A stretch of DNA of 64,000 bases from Geomonas agri (GCF_020179605.1 NZ_JAINZO010000001.1:1178001-1242000), one strand, 5' to 3'; positions 1-8,131 are shown, counted from the first letter of the stretch. Notes: generated from the sequence alone by a model not told the origin. Program-made: numbers and translations.

Positions 1-158
1 TCAGGCTGACGAAAGCAGCGGTCCCGCAAGCGATGCGGCTTCTTGGTGAACGCAGCGGCGCTCCCGGCGGCAGGAACCGTCATCCCTCGCGCAGGTGGCC
101 GATCAGGATGCGCTGGCATCGCCGGCTGATCCGCCTTGGCAAGAGGAGGTACGTCAAC

Positions 159-551
159 ATGATCACCGATAAGATACGGGAACTGGCCGAGCGGGTGGGA
201 TATGCCTTCGTAGCCAGCAGCGATACCGGCGGCCATCCGCACCTTGCGGCAGGCAGGGGCATCGTCCTGTTCGAGCCGAACAGGCTGGTGTTCGAGTCCT
301 GGTTCTGCCCAACCACGATGAAGAACCTGAAGGAGAACCCGCACGTCTCGGTGGTGGTTGCCGACGATACAGGAAATGGTTACCAGTTCGTGGGGAAGGT
401 GGAGAAGGCGACCGACACCGCGGTCTTGAATGGATATGCCCCTGAACTCGAGCCTGCCGGACTGCCGCAGGTGCAGTGGAGGCTCGAGATCAGGGTAGAA
501 GGTGTGATGGCTTTTACTGCCGATGCTCATTCGGACCGCCCGCTCGGGTAG
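159..551 (+). CDS. Pyridoxamine 5'-phosphate oxidase-like flavin split-barrel protein
   Basis: A protein of about 130 residues with the layout of small PPOX-type split barrels. It has an N-terminal helix, an xFVASSD-type strand, a W/F-rich strand near FESWFCP, and the segment TMKNLKENPHVSVVV, which is typical of FMN- or F420-binding barrels (a strand of non-reactive 'neighbour' values followed by the VVV core strand). Such proteins bind flavin and reduce or sense small molecules; the substrate cannot be read here. The ATG at 159 is chosen because GAGGAGG lies 7-12 bases upstream. The open frame continues upstream to 33 without a ribosome site. It converges on the DUF2007 gene 20 bases downstream. 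Confidence 0.75.
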   Translation: MITDKIRELAERVGYAFVASSDTGGHPHLAAGRGIVLFEPNRLVFESWFCPTTMKNLKENPHVSVVVADDTGNGYQFVGKVEKATDTAVLNGYAPELEPAGLPQVQWRLEIRVEGVMAFTADAHSDRPLG

Positions 552-571
552 CTGGCGGCCCGGAGCCAGGT

Positions 572-751
572 TCACTTCGTCTTGAGGAGCAGTTCCTCTG
601 CCCTGGGCAGGTCTTCCTCCGCTACTGCGATTTCACCGCTTACATCTTCCTTGGCCAGGCCCGTCACGAAATACTCGACCCCGCCCTGTTTCAGCACCGC
701 CTCGACGCGGGCCAATTCGGCTTCGCTCTTGGCATCGTAGAACTTCACCAT
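572..751 (-). CDS. DUF2007-like putative signal-transducing small protein
   Basis: A 59-residue acidic protein. The pattern MVKFYDAKSEAELARVEAVLKQGGVEYFV followed by a short strand and a C-terminal helix (DLPRAEELLLK) fits the DUF2007 / GlnB-like ferredoxin-fold family, whose role is not established. The second of two in-frame ATGs (751) is preferred because AAGGAGG sits directly against the first ATG and six bases from the second. It follows the doxX-type gene by about 28 bases on the same strand and is probably co-transcribed with it. Confidence 0.6.
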   Translation of the reverse strand: MVKFYDAKSEAELARVEAVLKQGGVEYFVTGLAKEDVSGEIAVAEEDLPRAEELLLKTK

Positions 752-779
752 GGTCATCCTCCTTGTGGGCTGGTGCGCC

Positions 780-1289
780 TCACAGGTGCGAGGGGGGCTG
801 AACGGTCAACTCCGCCTCTCTCGCAGCGCGTTCGCGGCTGATCCTGCTGCGCGGGCTCTCCAGTGCACGGTCAATGGACCATCGGCCGGCACCGAAGATC
901 ATGATGTTCACCGCCACCGTGATGGCGAGCAGCTGGAATTCAACACCCGGCGACAGCTGTTTGCCGCTCCACGTGGTCAAAAAACCGGTGTCGTAGTTGA
1001 GGACCCCAAGTGACGCCAGCATCACCATGATCACAGCAGCGGCTGCGATACGAACGTAGGCTCCCAGCATTAGTGCCATACCTCCGAAGAACTGGGTCAT
1101 GATGATGAGAACTCCGACTACTTTCGGCATCCCCATCTGTGTGGTCATGACAGCCATAGCCGGCTCAAAACCCAGTCCCCAAAACCATCCTAGCAGATTT
1201 TGTGCACCATGTAGAAACATCACGAGCCCCAGTCCCACTCTTAGTATCGTTCCTCCCCAGCTGTCGTTGGTCAACAATAACCTCTCCAT
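780..1289 (-). CDS. DoxX family membrane protein
   Basis: A 169-residue inner-membrane protein with four predicted hydrophobic helices, beginning at about residues 15, 60, 78 and 118. It carries the DoxX signature: LRVGLGLVMFLHGAQNLLGWF at the first helix and the GGMALMLG segment at the third. DoxX proteins belong to a quinone-linked membrane family, and some act with thiosulfate oxidation or thiol-redox balance; the substrate here is unknown. The C-terminal 30 residues are charged and cytosolic. AGGAGGACTGAAA precedes the ATG. A palindrome about 75 bases upstream (1363-1386) may be its operator. The DUF2007 gene follows. Confidence 0.85.
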   Translation of the reverse strand: MERLLLTNDSWGGTILRVGLGLVMFLHGAQNLLGWFWGLGFEPAMAVMTTQMGMPKVVGVLIIMTQFFGGMALMLGAYVRIAAAAVIMVMLASLGVLNYDTGFLTTWSGKQLSPGVEFQLLAITVAVNIMIFGAGRWSIDRALESPRSRISRERAAREAELTVQPPSHL

Positions 1290-1362
1290 TTTCAGTCCTC
1301 CTTTTGTCGTGTTATCGCTTCACGCCCTTGGTTCAGTTTCACACCGGTACAGTGCTGCCCCC

Positions 1363-1386
1363 TAGAATTTTGCTTAGCAAATTCTA
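1363..1386. promoter_or_regulatory. Palindromic candidate operator upstream of doxX-type gene
   Basis: TAGAATTT, eight bases, then AAATTCTA form an eight-base perfect dyad in an AT-rich leader directly upstream of the minus-strand DoxX gene. The size and composition suit a MarR/HxlR-type dimeric repressor site. No regulator gene adjoins it, so the protein is unknown. Confidence 0.4.
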
Positions 1387-1686
1387 ATCATATCCCTTGC
1401 AAAAGCAAGAGGAGACTTTCCTGTTGAACAAGTGGGTCATGTTGCCTCACGCCCTACGTCATTTAGCGCAGGGGTGGACGGGATTTGGCGTAAAGACTGG
1501 GCTGCTAGCGGCGGATTTGTGGATTTCTTCGCCGCGCGCGGTCGCACCTGCTAACGGTCGGATTAATTTCACTCTTCCGGGAAGGCAGAAATCAACAAAG
1601 ATTTCTCGGAGTTGGCCGCTGGATCAGCGGCCTGATTTTTAATAATCGGTTTGGTCGCCGACATATGTTCGAATTTTGCACAATTT

Positions 1687-1703
1687 GGGCACGTTTTAGG
1701 CAA
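1687..1703 (+). promoter_or_regulatory. Candidate sigma-54 (-24/-12) promoter
   Basis: GGCACG, then four T and AGGCA give the GG-N10-GC spacing of sigma-54 promoters, with the CACG extension seen in good sites. It lies about 63 bases upstream of the receiver-protein ATG at 1766, a usual leader length. Confidence 0.45.
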
Positions 1704-1765
1704 ATATTGTGGTCAAATGCCCACTCGGCGCGGTCAGTACTCAATTGAATGCATTGGGGTGTGAA

Positions 1766-2122
1766 ATGAAGAGAAGGGTCCTGATAGTTGATGACGTAGC
1801 AGATATCAGGCATATGCTGCGTTTCATGGTTGAGAGGGAAGGGCACGTCATCGTGGCCGAAGCCGCCAACGGTGTCGAGGCAGTCGAGAAGTATCGCGAG
1901 CATCGCCCCGACGTCACCATTATGGACATCGACATGCCGCTGATGACCGGCGTCGAAGCTGCGCGCGAGATCCGCGACATGGGCGGCAGCACGCGGATCG
2001 TGTTCTGTAGCGGGGGGTACTCCAAGTTCGAGACTCCGCCCCAGGAACTACGTAGCGAAGGAAGCACGTTCCTGCGCAAGCCGTTTCTCCCCGCACAGTT
2101 GTATCAGGCGCTGGCTGCCTGA
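1766..2122 (+). CDS. Stand-alone CheY-like response regulator receiver protein
   Basis: A 118-residue single receiver domain with no output domain. The acidic pair is D9-D10, the phosphoacceptor is D54 (in IMDIDMP), the switch Ser lies in FCSGG, and the conserved Lys is in FLRKPF, so all catalytic residues are present. It should be phosphorylated by a kinase encoded elsewhere and act by protein-protein contact. The ATG at 1766 begins the canonical first strand (MKRRVLIVDD); the open frame runs upstream to 1709 without a ribosome site. No kinase is adjacent. Confidence 0.85.
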   Translation: MKRRVLIVDDVADIRHMLRFMVEREGHVIVAEAANGVEAVEKYREHRPDVTIMDIDMPLMTGVEAAREIRDMGGSTRIVFCSGGYSKFETPPQELRSEGSTFLRKPFLPAQLYQALAA

Positions 2123-2208
2123 TCTGTACCTTTATGTGATGCTGTAATTGCTTGTCATGCATTGTTCTGTATCGGTTGCAATGGTTTAGTGTGATGCATT
2201 GTCATGGA

Positions 2209-2237
2209 TTGATGTAATGTGGTGAATGCAATATTCT
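2209..2237 (+). promoter_or_regulatory. Candidate sigma-70 promoter for a possible small RNA
   Basis: TTGATG, 17 bases, TATTCT. It lies in an AT-rich gap with no ORF downstream, but 110 bases before a strong terminator. Confidence 0.3.
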
Positions 2238-2243
2238 TTTAAT

Positions 2244-2373
2244 ATTTCTTTCTCGTGTTATGGAGACCTGTAGTTTTTGATGTGACGGCCGTAACGGCCG
2301 CAAATGTTATCTGGTAATTGAAGTTAGCTGCAGTTAGTGGTAACCGGGAGCCTGTTCAGGCTCCCATTTTTTT
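2244..2373 (+). ncRNA. Possible small RNA ending in an intrinsic terminator
   Basis: Between a promoter-like pair at 2209-2237 and a strong terminator at 2346-2373 there is no ORF with a ribosome site. The segment contains a perfect hairpin, CGGCCG-TAA-CGGCCG, at 2286-2300. The terminator lies more than 220 bases after the receiver-gene stop, so it could instead end a long receiver-gene transcript. The call is inference only; I recognise no known RNA family. Confidence 0.3.
2346..2373 (+). terminator. Intrinsic terminator
   Basis: GGGAGCCTG pairs with CAGGCTCCC around a tiny loop, followed by seven T (2367-2373). Confidence 0.8.
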
Positions 2374-2580
2374 CGCCCTCACGACTTTATTCACGACGTC
2401 CTTTATTTTCGGTACCTCATGAAACGGGTGCTGCTCTGCCACTGCTTCGCGCCGGCTGCCAATTTGATGTATGCGATTTGCACCAGCTTGTGCTAGGGTA
2501 GTGCTTTGCCAAGCGGCGGGCGCGCAGCCCATTGCGTCTGCCAAGAGAAATACAATGAATGGTAGGGTGGGTATTTCATC

Positions 2581-3450
2581 ATGACCTCAGAACATCTGCA
2601 AAAAGTTAGTGATCAGCTCGACAAGCTCCACGGTCATGCCTACTTCCGGGTCGAAGAAGGGACGCTCAAGGAGAGCCTGACCGGATTAATCCTGGACGTT
2701 GTCGAGGGTGATCTCGCCGAGCAGCTGGCGAGTGGTTCTTTCGACCTGGAGGTCTCCGTCGGTGTCCAGGAAGGGGACGACGAACCGACGGTCGACTTCC
2801 GCGTCGATCGGCCCGGAGTCATCTACCGCTCCGATGCACCCATTTCACGTCTCAGTGTCGCAGCGCTGGAAGACCTGGCCCGGTACCTTGAGCACTTGGT
2901 GCATCAGGCCCAGGCGGCGCCGGTCATCGGGGAGAAGGAGGCCGGCGGCAACATCGTGCGCAAGAAACAGGACCACGATCACCACGAAAAAGAAGCGGCC
3001 GCAGCCCGTCTCAAGGTGACACCGCAGTGGTTGAAGAGCGTGATACCTTGCACCGATTACAGTTACGACGAGATAGACGGCAAGAAATACATCCGGGAGT
3101 ACTACTGGTCCCGCGAGCTGATCGAACGTCTTTTCAAGATCAAGTCGAGCAAGACCACCCCGGAGGATCTGCAGTACGTGGCCAAGGAGTGCTGCGACGG
3201 CGATGCCGATTGGGCGCGCGACCTGATCGCCCGGCTCAAGTCACCCAACCGCCCGGAGCAGCAGCAAAAGGATCAGCCGCAGAAGAGTCAGCCCCAAAAG
3301 GAAAAGGAAAAGGGCACCGGCCAGCAGCAGGCGAAACCGGCGGCAGGTGATCGTCCGCGCAATCGGTCCCGGCACCGGAAGTCCTTCCGGCACGGCAAGG
3401 ACGGCGCCCGCAAACCCGAGGGGGCGTCCGAGGCCAAGAAACCGTCCTGA
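2581..3450 (+). CDS. Uncharacterised protein with basic, low-complexity C-terminus
   Basis: A 289-residue soluble protein that I cannot assign to a family. Residues 1-120 look folded and acidic (mixed strands and helices). Residues 120-145 are a charged His/Lys/Glu linker (KKQDHDHHEKEAAA). Residues 146-220 form a second predicted helical unit containing DYSYDEIDGKKYIREYYWSRELIERLF. From 220 on, the chain is a disordered Gln/Lys/Arg tail (PQKSQPQKEKEKG, RNRSRHRKSFRHGK) that could bind nucleic acid or membranes. There is no signal peptide. The ATG at 2581 has a weak GGGTGGG site. A strong terminator follows, so it is probably monocistronic. Confidence 0.75.
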   Translation: MTSEHLQKVSDQLDKLHGHAYFRVEEGTLKESLTGLILDVVEGDLAEQLASGSFDLEVSVGVQEGDDEPTVDFRVDRPGVIYRSDAPISRLSVAALEDLARYLEHLVHQAQAAPVIGEKEAGGNIVRKKQDHDHHEKEAAAARLKVTPQWLKSVIPCTDYSYDEIDGKKYIREYYWSRELIERLFKIKSSKTTPEDLQYVAKECCDGDADWARDLIARLKSPNRPEQQQKDQPQKSQPQKEKEKGTGQQQAKPAAGDRPRNRSRHRKSFRHGKDGARKPEGASEAKKPS

Positions 3451-3492
3451 TCCACCCGATTCCGATTCAAGCGCTGCTCACGTTCACAAATG

Positions 3493-3528
3493 AAAAGGTC
3501 CCCCTCGTTGCCCGAGGGGGACCTTTTT
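3493..3528. terminator. Bidirectional intrinsic terminator
   Basis: A 15-bp stem, AAAAGGTCCCCCTCG with its complement, has a short loop and T/A runs on both sides. It serves the plus-strand gene ending at 3450 and the minus-strand hemerythrin operon ending at 3563. Confidence 0.9.
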
Positions 3529-3562
3529 TGTTGCTTCAGCATGTGCAGGGTACAGCGCCGCT

Positions 3563-3964
3563 TTACTTCTCGCGCAGGTACTTGGCGAAAGCGGTGTCCA
3601 CTTTCTTGATGTGCTGGATCAGCCAGTTGGCCAGGGTGCGGTTGGTCTGGATCACCAGGGGGAGGGTGGCCCCCTCATCGCGGAAAGAGCGGGTCAGTTT
3701 GTCGACGTCGTTGATAAATGCGACGTGCTGCGCCTTGTGCGCCGGATAGTCGGGATAGTCGCTCCCCTTTTGCAGTTTCTCCTCAGCTGCGAAATGTTCC
3801 TTTACATAGTCCTCGAGAAAGACCAACAGCTTGAGGACTTCCTCGTTGCCTTTCCCCTCGTTGCAAGCGGTCAGCAGGCGGTCGAACCTCCTGAAGATCT
3901 CCTTGTGCTGTTCGTCGATCTCGGTCACGCCGATGGCCAGGTCACTGGTCCACTCGATGTTCAT
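3563..3964 (-). CDS. Bacteriohemerythrin
   Basis: A 133-residue O2-binding di-iron protein. All seven metal ligands of the family are present: H20, H57, E61, H76, H80, H118 and D123 (IDEQH; EHFAAEE; HKAQH; HIKKVD). The length is that of a single-domain hemerythrin with no sensor partner fused. Such proteins bind O2 reversibly and may buffer or sense oxygen in microaerobic or anaerobic bacteria. It starts 67 bases after the stop of the histidine kinase on the same strand and probably shares its transcript, which suggests oxygen or redox status matters to that two-component system. Confidence 0.92.
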   Translation of the reverse strand: MNIEWTSDLAIGVTEIDEQHKEIFRRFDRLLTACNEGKGNEEVLKLLVFLEDYVKEHFAAEEKLQKGSDYPDYPAHKAQHVAFINDVDKLTRSFRDEGATLPLVIQTNRTLANWLIQHIKKVDTAFAKYLREK

Positions 3965-4031
3965 GTCGTGCTCCTTTTGGGTATGTCTGTAGTCGTGGCA
4001 ATGCGCACGGGAAGCTGTAGCTGCCGCAGCG

Positions 4032-6038
4032 TCAGTGCTCGCTTTCTGCCGGGGCGAGCGGGTCCACCCCCGGCAGCTCTATTTCGAAGCAGGTCCCCAT
4101 TCCTGGGGTGCTCGACACCCTGATGTCACCGCCGTGGTCCTTGACGATGCCGTAGGAGACCGAGAGGCCGAGGCCGGTACCGGTGTCCTTGGTGGTGAAG
4201 AAGGGGGTGAAGATCTTCTCCAGGTGCTCGGGCGATATTCCCTTGCCGGTATCGCGGATTTCCACGATGCAGCCGTTGCCCGGACCGTGCTGGCGGGTGG
4301 TGAGACGGAGCGTCCCGCCGTCGGGGAGCATGGCCTGTACCGCGTTCAGGATGATGTTGCTGAATACCTGGCGCAACTGGTCGGTATCCCCGGTGACCGG
4401 CCCCAGATTCATGTCGTATTCCCATTTCACCGAGACCGCATCCATGGGAACCTGATGTCTGATCTGTGTCACGATGTCGTCCAGAACCTCGTGCACCATG
4501 AACTGGCGCTGGTTGAGCGACTTCTGGCGCGCGAAGGTCAACAGGTTCCCCACGATCTTGGCCATCCGCTCGGTCTGCTGGCTGATGATCTCGACCTCCT
4601 CGCGGTTGGGGTGCTCGTTGGGGAGACACATCTCCAGCACCTCGGTGTTGCCGCGGATGATGGCCAGCGGGGTGTTGATCTCGTGCGCCACGCCGGCGGC
4701 GACGATGCCGAGGTCCGCGAGTTTCTCGGCGCGCGCCAGGTCGGCCTGGGTCTGCGCCAAGAGCTTGGTCTTGTCCGAAAGCTGGGCGGTGCGCTCCTCT
4801 ATCTTCAGCTCCAGGGCGCGGTGCAACAGGCCGATCTCCGCCTCCTGGCGCCCGAGCGCCCGCGTCATCAGGTTGAAGGCCTCGGCCAGGTCGCCAACCT
4901 CGTCGGTCGACTGCACCTCGATCTGCAGGTCGCGCTCGCCGCGGGCCACCCGGTGCGCCAGCTTCTCCAGTTCCTTAATCGGGCGCGCCAGGAGCGTGCC
5001 GATGAAGCCGGAGACCGCGATGCCGATCAGCGAGGTTATGAAGAGCACCAGGTACAGGATCGAGTTGACGCTCTTTTGCATGTGGGTGTACGGCTTCTCT
5101 AGCATGCCGACGTATAGGGAGCCGATTGCCTTGCCTCGCAGGTCGATGATCGGTTCGTAGGCGCTGAAGTACCACTCGTTCACCACGAAGGCGCGGTCAA
5201 TCCACTTCTTCTTCTCCTGGATCACCTGCTTGTAGACCTGCTCCGAGACCCGGGTGCCGATCGCCCTGGCCCCGTCGGTGGTGCGCACGTTGGTCGCGAT
5301 GCGGGTGTCTCCGAGGAAAATGGTGGCGCTTCCGACGTCGGTACCCTTGAACTGGACCCCCTCGTAGACGATCTCCTTGATCTTGTCCACCAGGGCGTTG
5401 TTGTTGTTGAGGAGGATACCGCCGTAGAGCGCGCCGATCACGGTGCCCGAATTGTTTCTGAGCGGGAAGGCGGAGACCATGACCATCCCGGAACGTTCCG
5501 TCTTGTCGGCGCGCGGGCGGGCGTGCGGGGTGGAAATGAGGGGGATGGTGGCGCGGTTGGTGAGGGCGATTCCCTCTCTGCCTAGTTCCTCAGGCGTGAG
5601 TACGGTGGTTCCCGTTACCGCGATCCCCTTGAGCGCCTGCTCCACGAAGTAGGAGGACTGTCGGTCCCCTTTGAGCTGCGGGCTGTGAGCGCGGAAAAGC
5701 ACGCGTCCGGAGGCGTCGACCGCGGTGAGCATGTCGAGGTGCTTGGTCTCCATGCGGCTGCGCAAAAGGGACTGGATGTTCTTTTCGCCGGCGACGATGG
5801 AGTTGGCGTTGTAGGGGTTGGTCGCGGTGAGGTCCATCAACTCCCGGATATGCTCAAGCTCGTTCCGGTACACCTCGCGCGCCGAGTTGAGGTCGGTGCG
5901 CACCTTTTCCTGGGCCTGGCTGGCGATCTTGTCGTTGATGATGTAGAGGCCGGCCAGGGAGCAGATGAAGAAGGCGACGAAGAGTGGGGCGACAGAGCCG
6001 ACGGTGAGTTTGGCCCGGATCGGGAAACGCCTGAGCAT
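4032..6038 (-). CDS. Membrane sensor histidine kinase (Cache-HAMP-HisKA-HATPase)
   Basis: A 668-residue kinase. Helix 1 spans about residues 12-34 and is followed by a periplasmic Cache-type sensory region (about 40-325, with the repeated FxG/YGG pattern GALYGGILL and GSLYVGMLEKPY). Helix 2 is at about 326-350, HAMP at about 350-402, then a coiled coil and a HisKA with the phospho-accepting H452 in VAHEINTP. The catalytic domain has N (NAVQAML), G1 (DTGKGIS) and G2 (GTGLGLSVSYG) boxes. Its start overlaps the stop of the NtrC-type regulator gene by one base (TGATG), so the two are translationally coupled partners. The ligand is unknown; Cache domains of this type usually bind small organic acids or amino acids. 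Confidence 0.92.
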   Translation of the reverse strand: MLRRFPIRAKLTVGSVAPLFVAFFICSLAGLYIINDKIASQAQEKVRTDLNSAREVYRNELEHIRELMDLTATNPYNANSIVAGEKNIQSLLRSRMETKHLDMLTAVDASGRVLFRAHSPQLKGDRQSSYFVEQALKGIAVTGTTVLTPEELGREGIALTNRATIPLISTPHARPRADKTERSGMVMVSAFPLRNNSGTVIGALYGGILLNNNNALVDKIKEIVYEGVQFKGTDVGSATIFLGDTRIATNVRTTDGARAIGTRVSEQVYKQVIQEKKKWIDRAFVVNEWYFSAYEPIIDLRGKAIGSLYVGMLEKPYTHMQKSVNSILYLVLFITSLIGIAVSGFIGTLLARPIKELEKLAHRVARGERDLQIEVQSTDEVGDLAEAFNLMTRALGRQEAEIGLLHRALELKIEERTAQLSDKTKLLAQTQADLARAEKLADLGIVAAGVAHEINTPLAIIRGNTEVLEMCLPNEHPNREEVEIISQQTERMAKIVGNLLTFARQKSLNQRQFMVHEVLDDIVTQIRHQVPMDAVSVKWEYDMNLGPVTGDTDQLRQVFSNIILNAVQAMLPDGGTLRLTTRQHGPGNGCIVEIRDTGKGISPEHLEKIFTPFFTTKDTGTGLGLSVSYGIVKDHGGDIRVSSTPGMGTCFEIELPGVDPLAPAESEH

Positions 6039-7417
6039 CAGCGGGCGCCCTCGTCTTCAAGGCCGTACTCCTCGATCTTTCGGTCCAGGGTACGCCTGGC
6101 GATTTCGAGGATCTTGGCGGCGCGACTTTTGTTGTTGCCGGAGGCCTTGAGGACGTGCAGGATGTGTTCGCGCTCCACGGTCTCCAGGGAGACCAGGCGC
6201 TTGCCGCCGTCCTGCCTGGTTTCGGGAAGCTCGGGGGGAGTGCGCCAGACCGGAAGGGTCTCGGCTGTGATGGTGTTGCCGCGGGTCAGGATGGCGGCGC
6301 GTTCGATGGCGTTCTCCAACTCGCGAATGTTACCGGGCCAGTTGTACGACTTCAAAAGCTGCATCGCCTCGCGGGTGAAGTCGTTGATGTCGCGCTTCAT
6401 GCGTGCCGAGTACTTGGCCAGGAAGTGTCGCGCCAAAAGCTCGATGTCGTCGCCGCGGTCCCGCAAGGGGGGAAGGTGCAGCGAGATCACGTTGAGCCGG
6501 AAGAAGAGGTCCTCGCGGAAGCGCTTCTGACGTACCTCCTCCTCGAGATCCTTATTGGTCGCCGCCAGAAAACGGATGTCGACGCTCTTTGCCTTGGTGT
6601 CGCCGACGGGGATAAAGTCCCCCTCCTGCAGCACGCGTAAGAGTTTCGCCTGGATGGCCGGACTCATGTCGCCCACCTCGTCCAGGAACAGCGTGCCGTG
6701 GTTGGCCGCCTCCAAAAGCCCCTTCTGTGCGGTGATGGCGCCGGTAAAGGCCCCCTTCACGTGGCCGAAGAGCTGGCTTTCCAGCAAGGTATCGGAGAGG
6801 GCGGCGCAGTTGATGGTGAGGAAGCGTTCCTTGGCCCTCGGGCTGTTATTGTGGATCAGGCTGGCCACCAGCTCCTTGCCGGTGCCTGATTCCCCGAGGA
6901 TTACCACGTTGGACTCGCTCTGGGCCACCAGCATGGCCATGTCGTGCACCCGTCGGAAGGTCTCGGAGCTGAAGATAAGTGGTGTGGACGCGGACGGGAT
7001 GCCCAGTTCGTCCTTGAGGGCGCTGTTTTCCTTGAGCAGTTCCTTGCGCTCCAGCACCTTTTCCAGGATGCCGAAGATCTTTTCCTTGGGGAACGGCTTG
7101 GTGACGTAGTCGTAGGCCCCCAGTTTCATCGCTTCGATGGCTGAGTTGATGGAGGCGTAGGCGGTCATCATCACGACCGGGACGTCCAGCTTCATCCGCT
7201 TCACGCGCTGCAGTATTTCCAGGCCGTCCAGGTCGGGCATCTTCACGTCAAGGAGCATCAGGTCGCCGTCATCAAGTCCGCGGTTTTCCAGGCAGTTCAT
7301 CAAGGAGGTGCCGGAGCTGAATACCTCGAGATCCAGCCCCTTGGCCGATAGAATCTTGCTCAGGTACCTGAGGATCTCGACCTCGTCGTCGCAAATGATT
7401 ACCTTGCCGTTGTACAT
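6038..7417 (-). CDS. Sigma-54-dependent NtrC-family response regulator
   Basis: A 459-residue receiver-AAA+-Fis regulator. The receiver has D10-D11 and phosphoacceptor D57. The AAA+ domain carries the Walker A GESGTGKE, the sigma-54 contact loop GAFTGA, and a Walker B (GTLFLDEVGDM). The C-terminal Fis-type helix-turn-helix ends NKSRAAKILEIARRTLDRK. It activates sigma-54 RNA polymerase when phosphorylated, most likely by the kinase encoded immediately downstream with overlapping codons. It is the first gene of the minus-strand operon regulator-kinase-hemerythrin. Confidence 0.95.
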   Translation of the reverse strand: MYNGKVIICDDEVEILRYLSKILSAKGLDLEVFSSGTSLMNCLENRGLDDGDLMLLDVKMPDLDGLEILQRVKRMKLDVPVVMMTAYASINSAIEAMKLGAYDYVTKPFPKEKIFGILEKVLERKELLKENSALKDELGIPSASTPLIFSSETFRRVHDMAMLVAQSESNVVILGESGTGKELVASLIHNNSPRAKERFLTINCAALSDTLLESQLFGHVKGAFTGAITAQKGLLEAANHGTLFLDEVGDMSPAIQAKLLRVLQEGDFIPVGDTKAKSVDIRFLAATNKDLEEEVRQKRFREDLFFRLNVISLHLPPLRDRGDDIELLARHFLAKYSARMKRDINDFTREAMQLLKSYNWPGNIRELENAIERAAILTRGNTITAETLPVWRTPPELPETRQDGGKRLVSLETVEREHILHVLKASGNNKSRAAKILEIARRTLDRKIEEYGLEDEGAR

Positions 7418-7786
7418 AATTCTTGGTCACCTATAGTCTTGGGGCTGCTGGTACTTGCGGGCGCGCTGCCGGGCCCACGCGACTGCCCCGGGTTCTGTAG
7501 ACATCGGATCACTATCTTTCGCCGGAGCCTTTCTTGTCAAGGGAAAACCTAATCAAGAGCGGAGCAGCGCCGGTCTCTGTCTCTCGGCTGAGAGGGCGCC
7601 GAAGAGCCTTGTTTGAATCAGGTGTGGCACCTGCCGCTCGACGCTAGGTCGATACCGTCATTGGATCGCAAAGGTTTAGATAATACCACGTTATCCTTTA
7701 CATAACTATGATGTTACGAATTATGTTACTTTGCTACATCTACGCTATGAGATCACGCTACAAAATTGCAGCGACAGGGAGCTTTC
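7418..7786. other. Divergent intergenic region
   Basis: A gap of 369 bases between the NtrC-type regulator (minus) and a small membrane protein (plus). Bases 7490-7660 are GC-rich with several short dyads (for example AGGTG-TG-GCACCT near 7620). Bases 7670-7780 are AT-rich and likely hold the plus-strand promoter (TTTACA near 7695, then AATTAT). I recognise no riboswitch or RNA gene. Confidence 0.5.
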
Positions 7787-8131
7787 ATGATTTTTTTTGC
7801 TATTCTATTTAAAGCCATTGTTTGGATCGTCGTCTTTCGTTCGGCGCTCAGAAGCGATGGAAGAGGGATGCTGTTCCGTGCCGCAGCGATCGCTGTCGCA
7901 CTTACCGTGGTGGACAGATTCAGCGTAGCAGCCAACTTGCGCCTTAGCGCGCACCTGCTCACCCTGTTCCTTTACCTGCTCATGTCTTTCAGCCTCATCC
8001 CCGCCGCATGGAAGATCCGAAACATCCTGGTGTCCCTGGCGTGCGGTACGGTTGGGACGCTGGGCGCACTGGCCGGGGTGAATTTTGCCATGGATCTCGT
8101 ACGTGGCCTGGTTCCATTTCTGAACCGCTAG
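7787..8131 (+). CDS. Small integral membrane protein, unknown function
   Basis: A 114-residue protein with about four hydrophobic helices (IFFAILFKAIVWIVVF; MLFRAAAIAVALTVV; LTLFLYLLMSFSLIPAAW; LVSLACGTVGTLGALAGVNFA). No family is recognised. The ATG at 7787 follows CAGGGAG, whereas the longer frame from 7766 lacks a ribosome site. It precedes a DUF3124 gene by about 55 bases on the same strand and may be co-transcribed with it. Confidence 0.6.
   Translation: MIFFAILFKAIVWIVVFRSALRSDGRGMLFRAAAIAVALTVVDRFSVAANLRLSAHLLTLFLYLLMSFSLIPAAWKIRNILVSLACGTVGTLGALAGVNFAMDLVRGLVPFLNR

Larger units (their letters stand above)
1290..1765. other. Intergenic region between divergent doxX-type and receiver genes
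   Basis: This stretch of 476 bases has no convincing gene. It holds a palindrome near doxX (1363-1386) and a sigma-54 type promoter near the receiver gene (1687-1703). The part in between (about 1400-1680) shows no clear gene or structure. Confidence 0.6.

Noticed and set aside
2-49. Possible end of an upstream gene (frame 2, stop at 47-49)
   Set aside because: Only 15 codons are visible and no family can be assigned.
4035-5102. Long plus-strand open frame opposite the histidine kinase
   Set aside because: A shadow of high-GC coding on the other strand; no family features.
7590-7650. CTGAGAGGGCGCC... reminiscent of a TPP riboswitch
   Set aside because: The second half (GAACCTGATC...GGGA) is not present in order, and there are no thiamin genes nearby.
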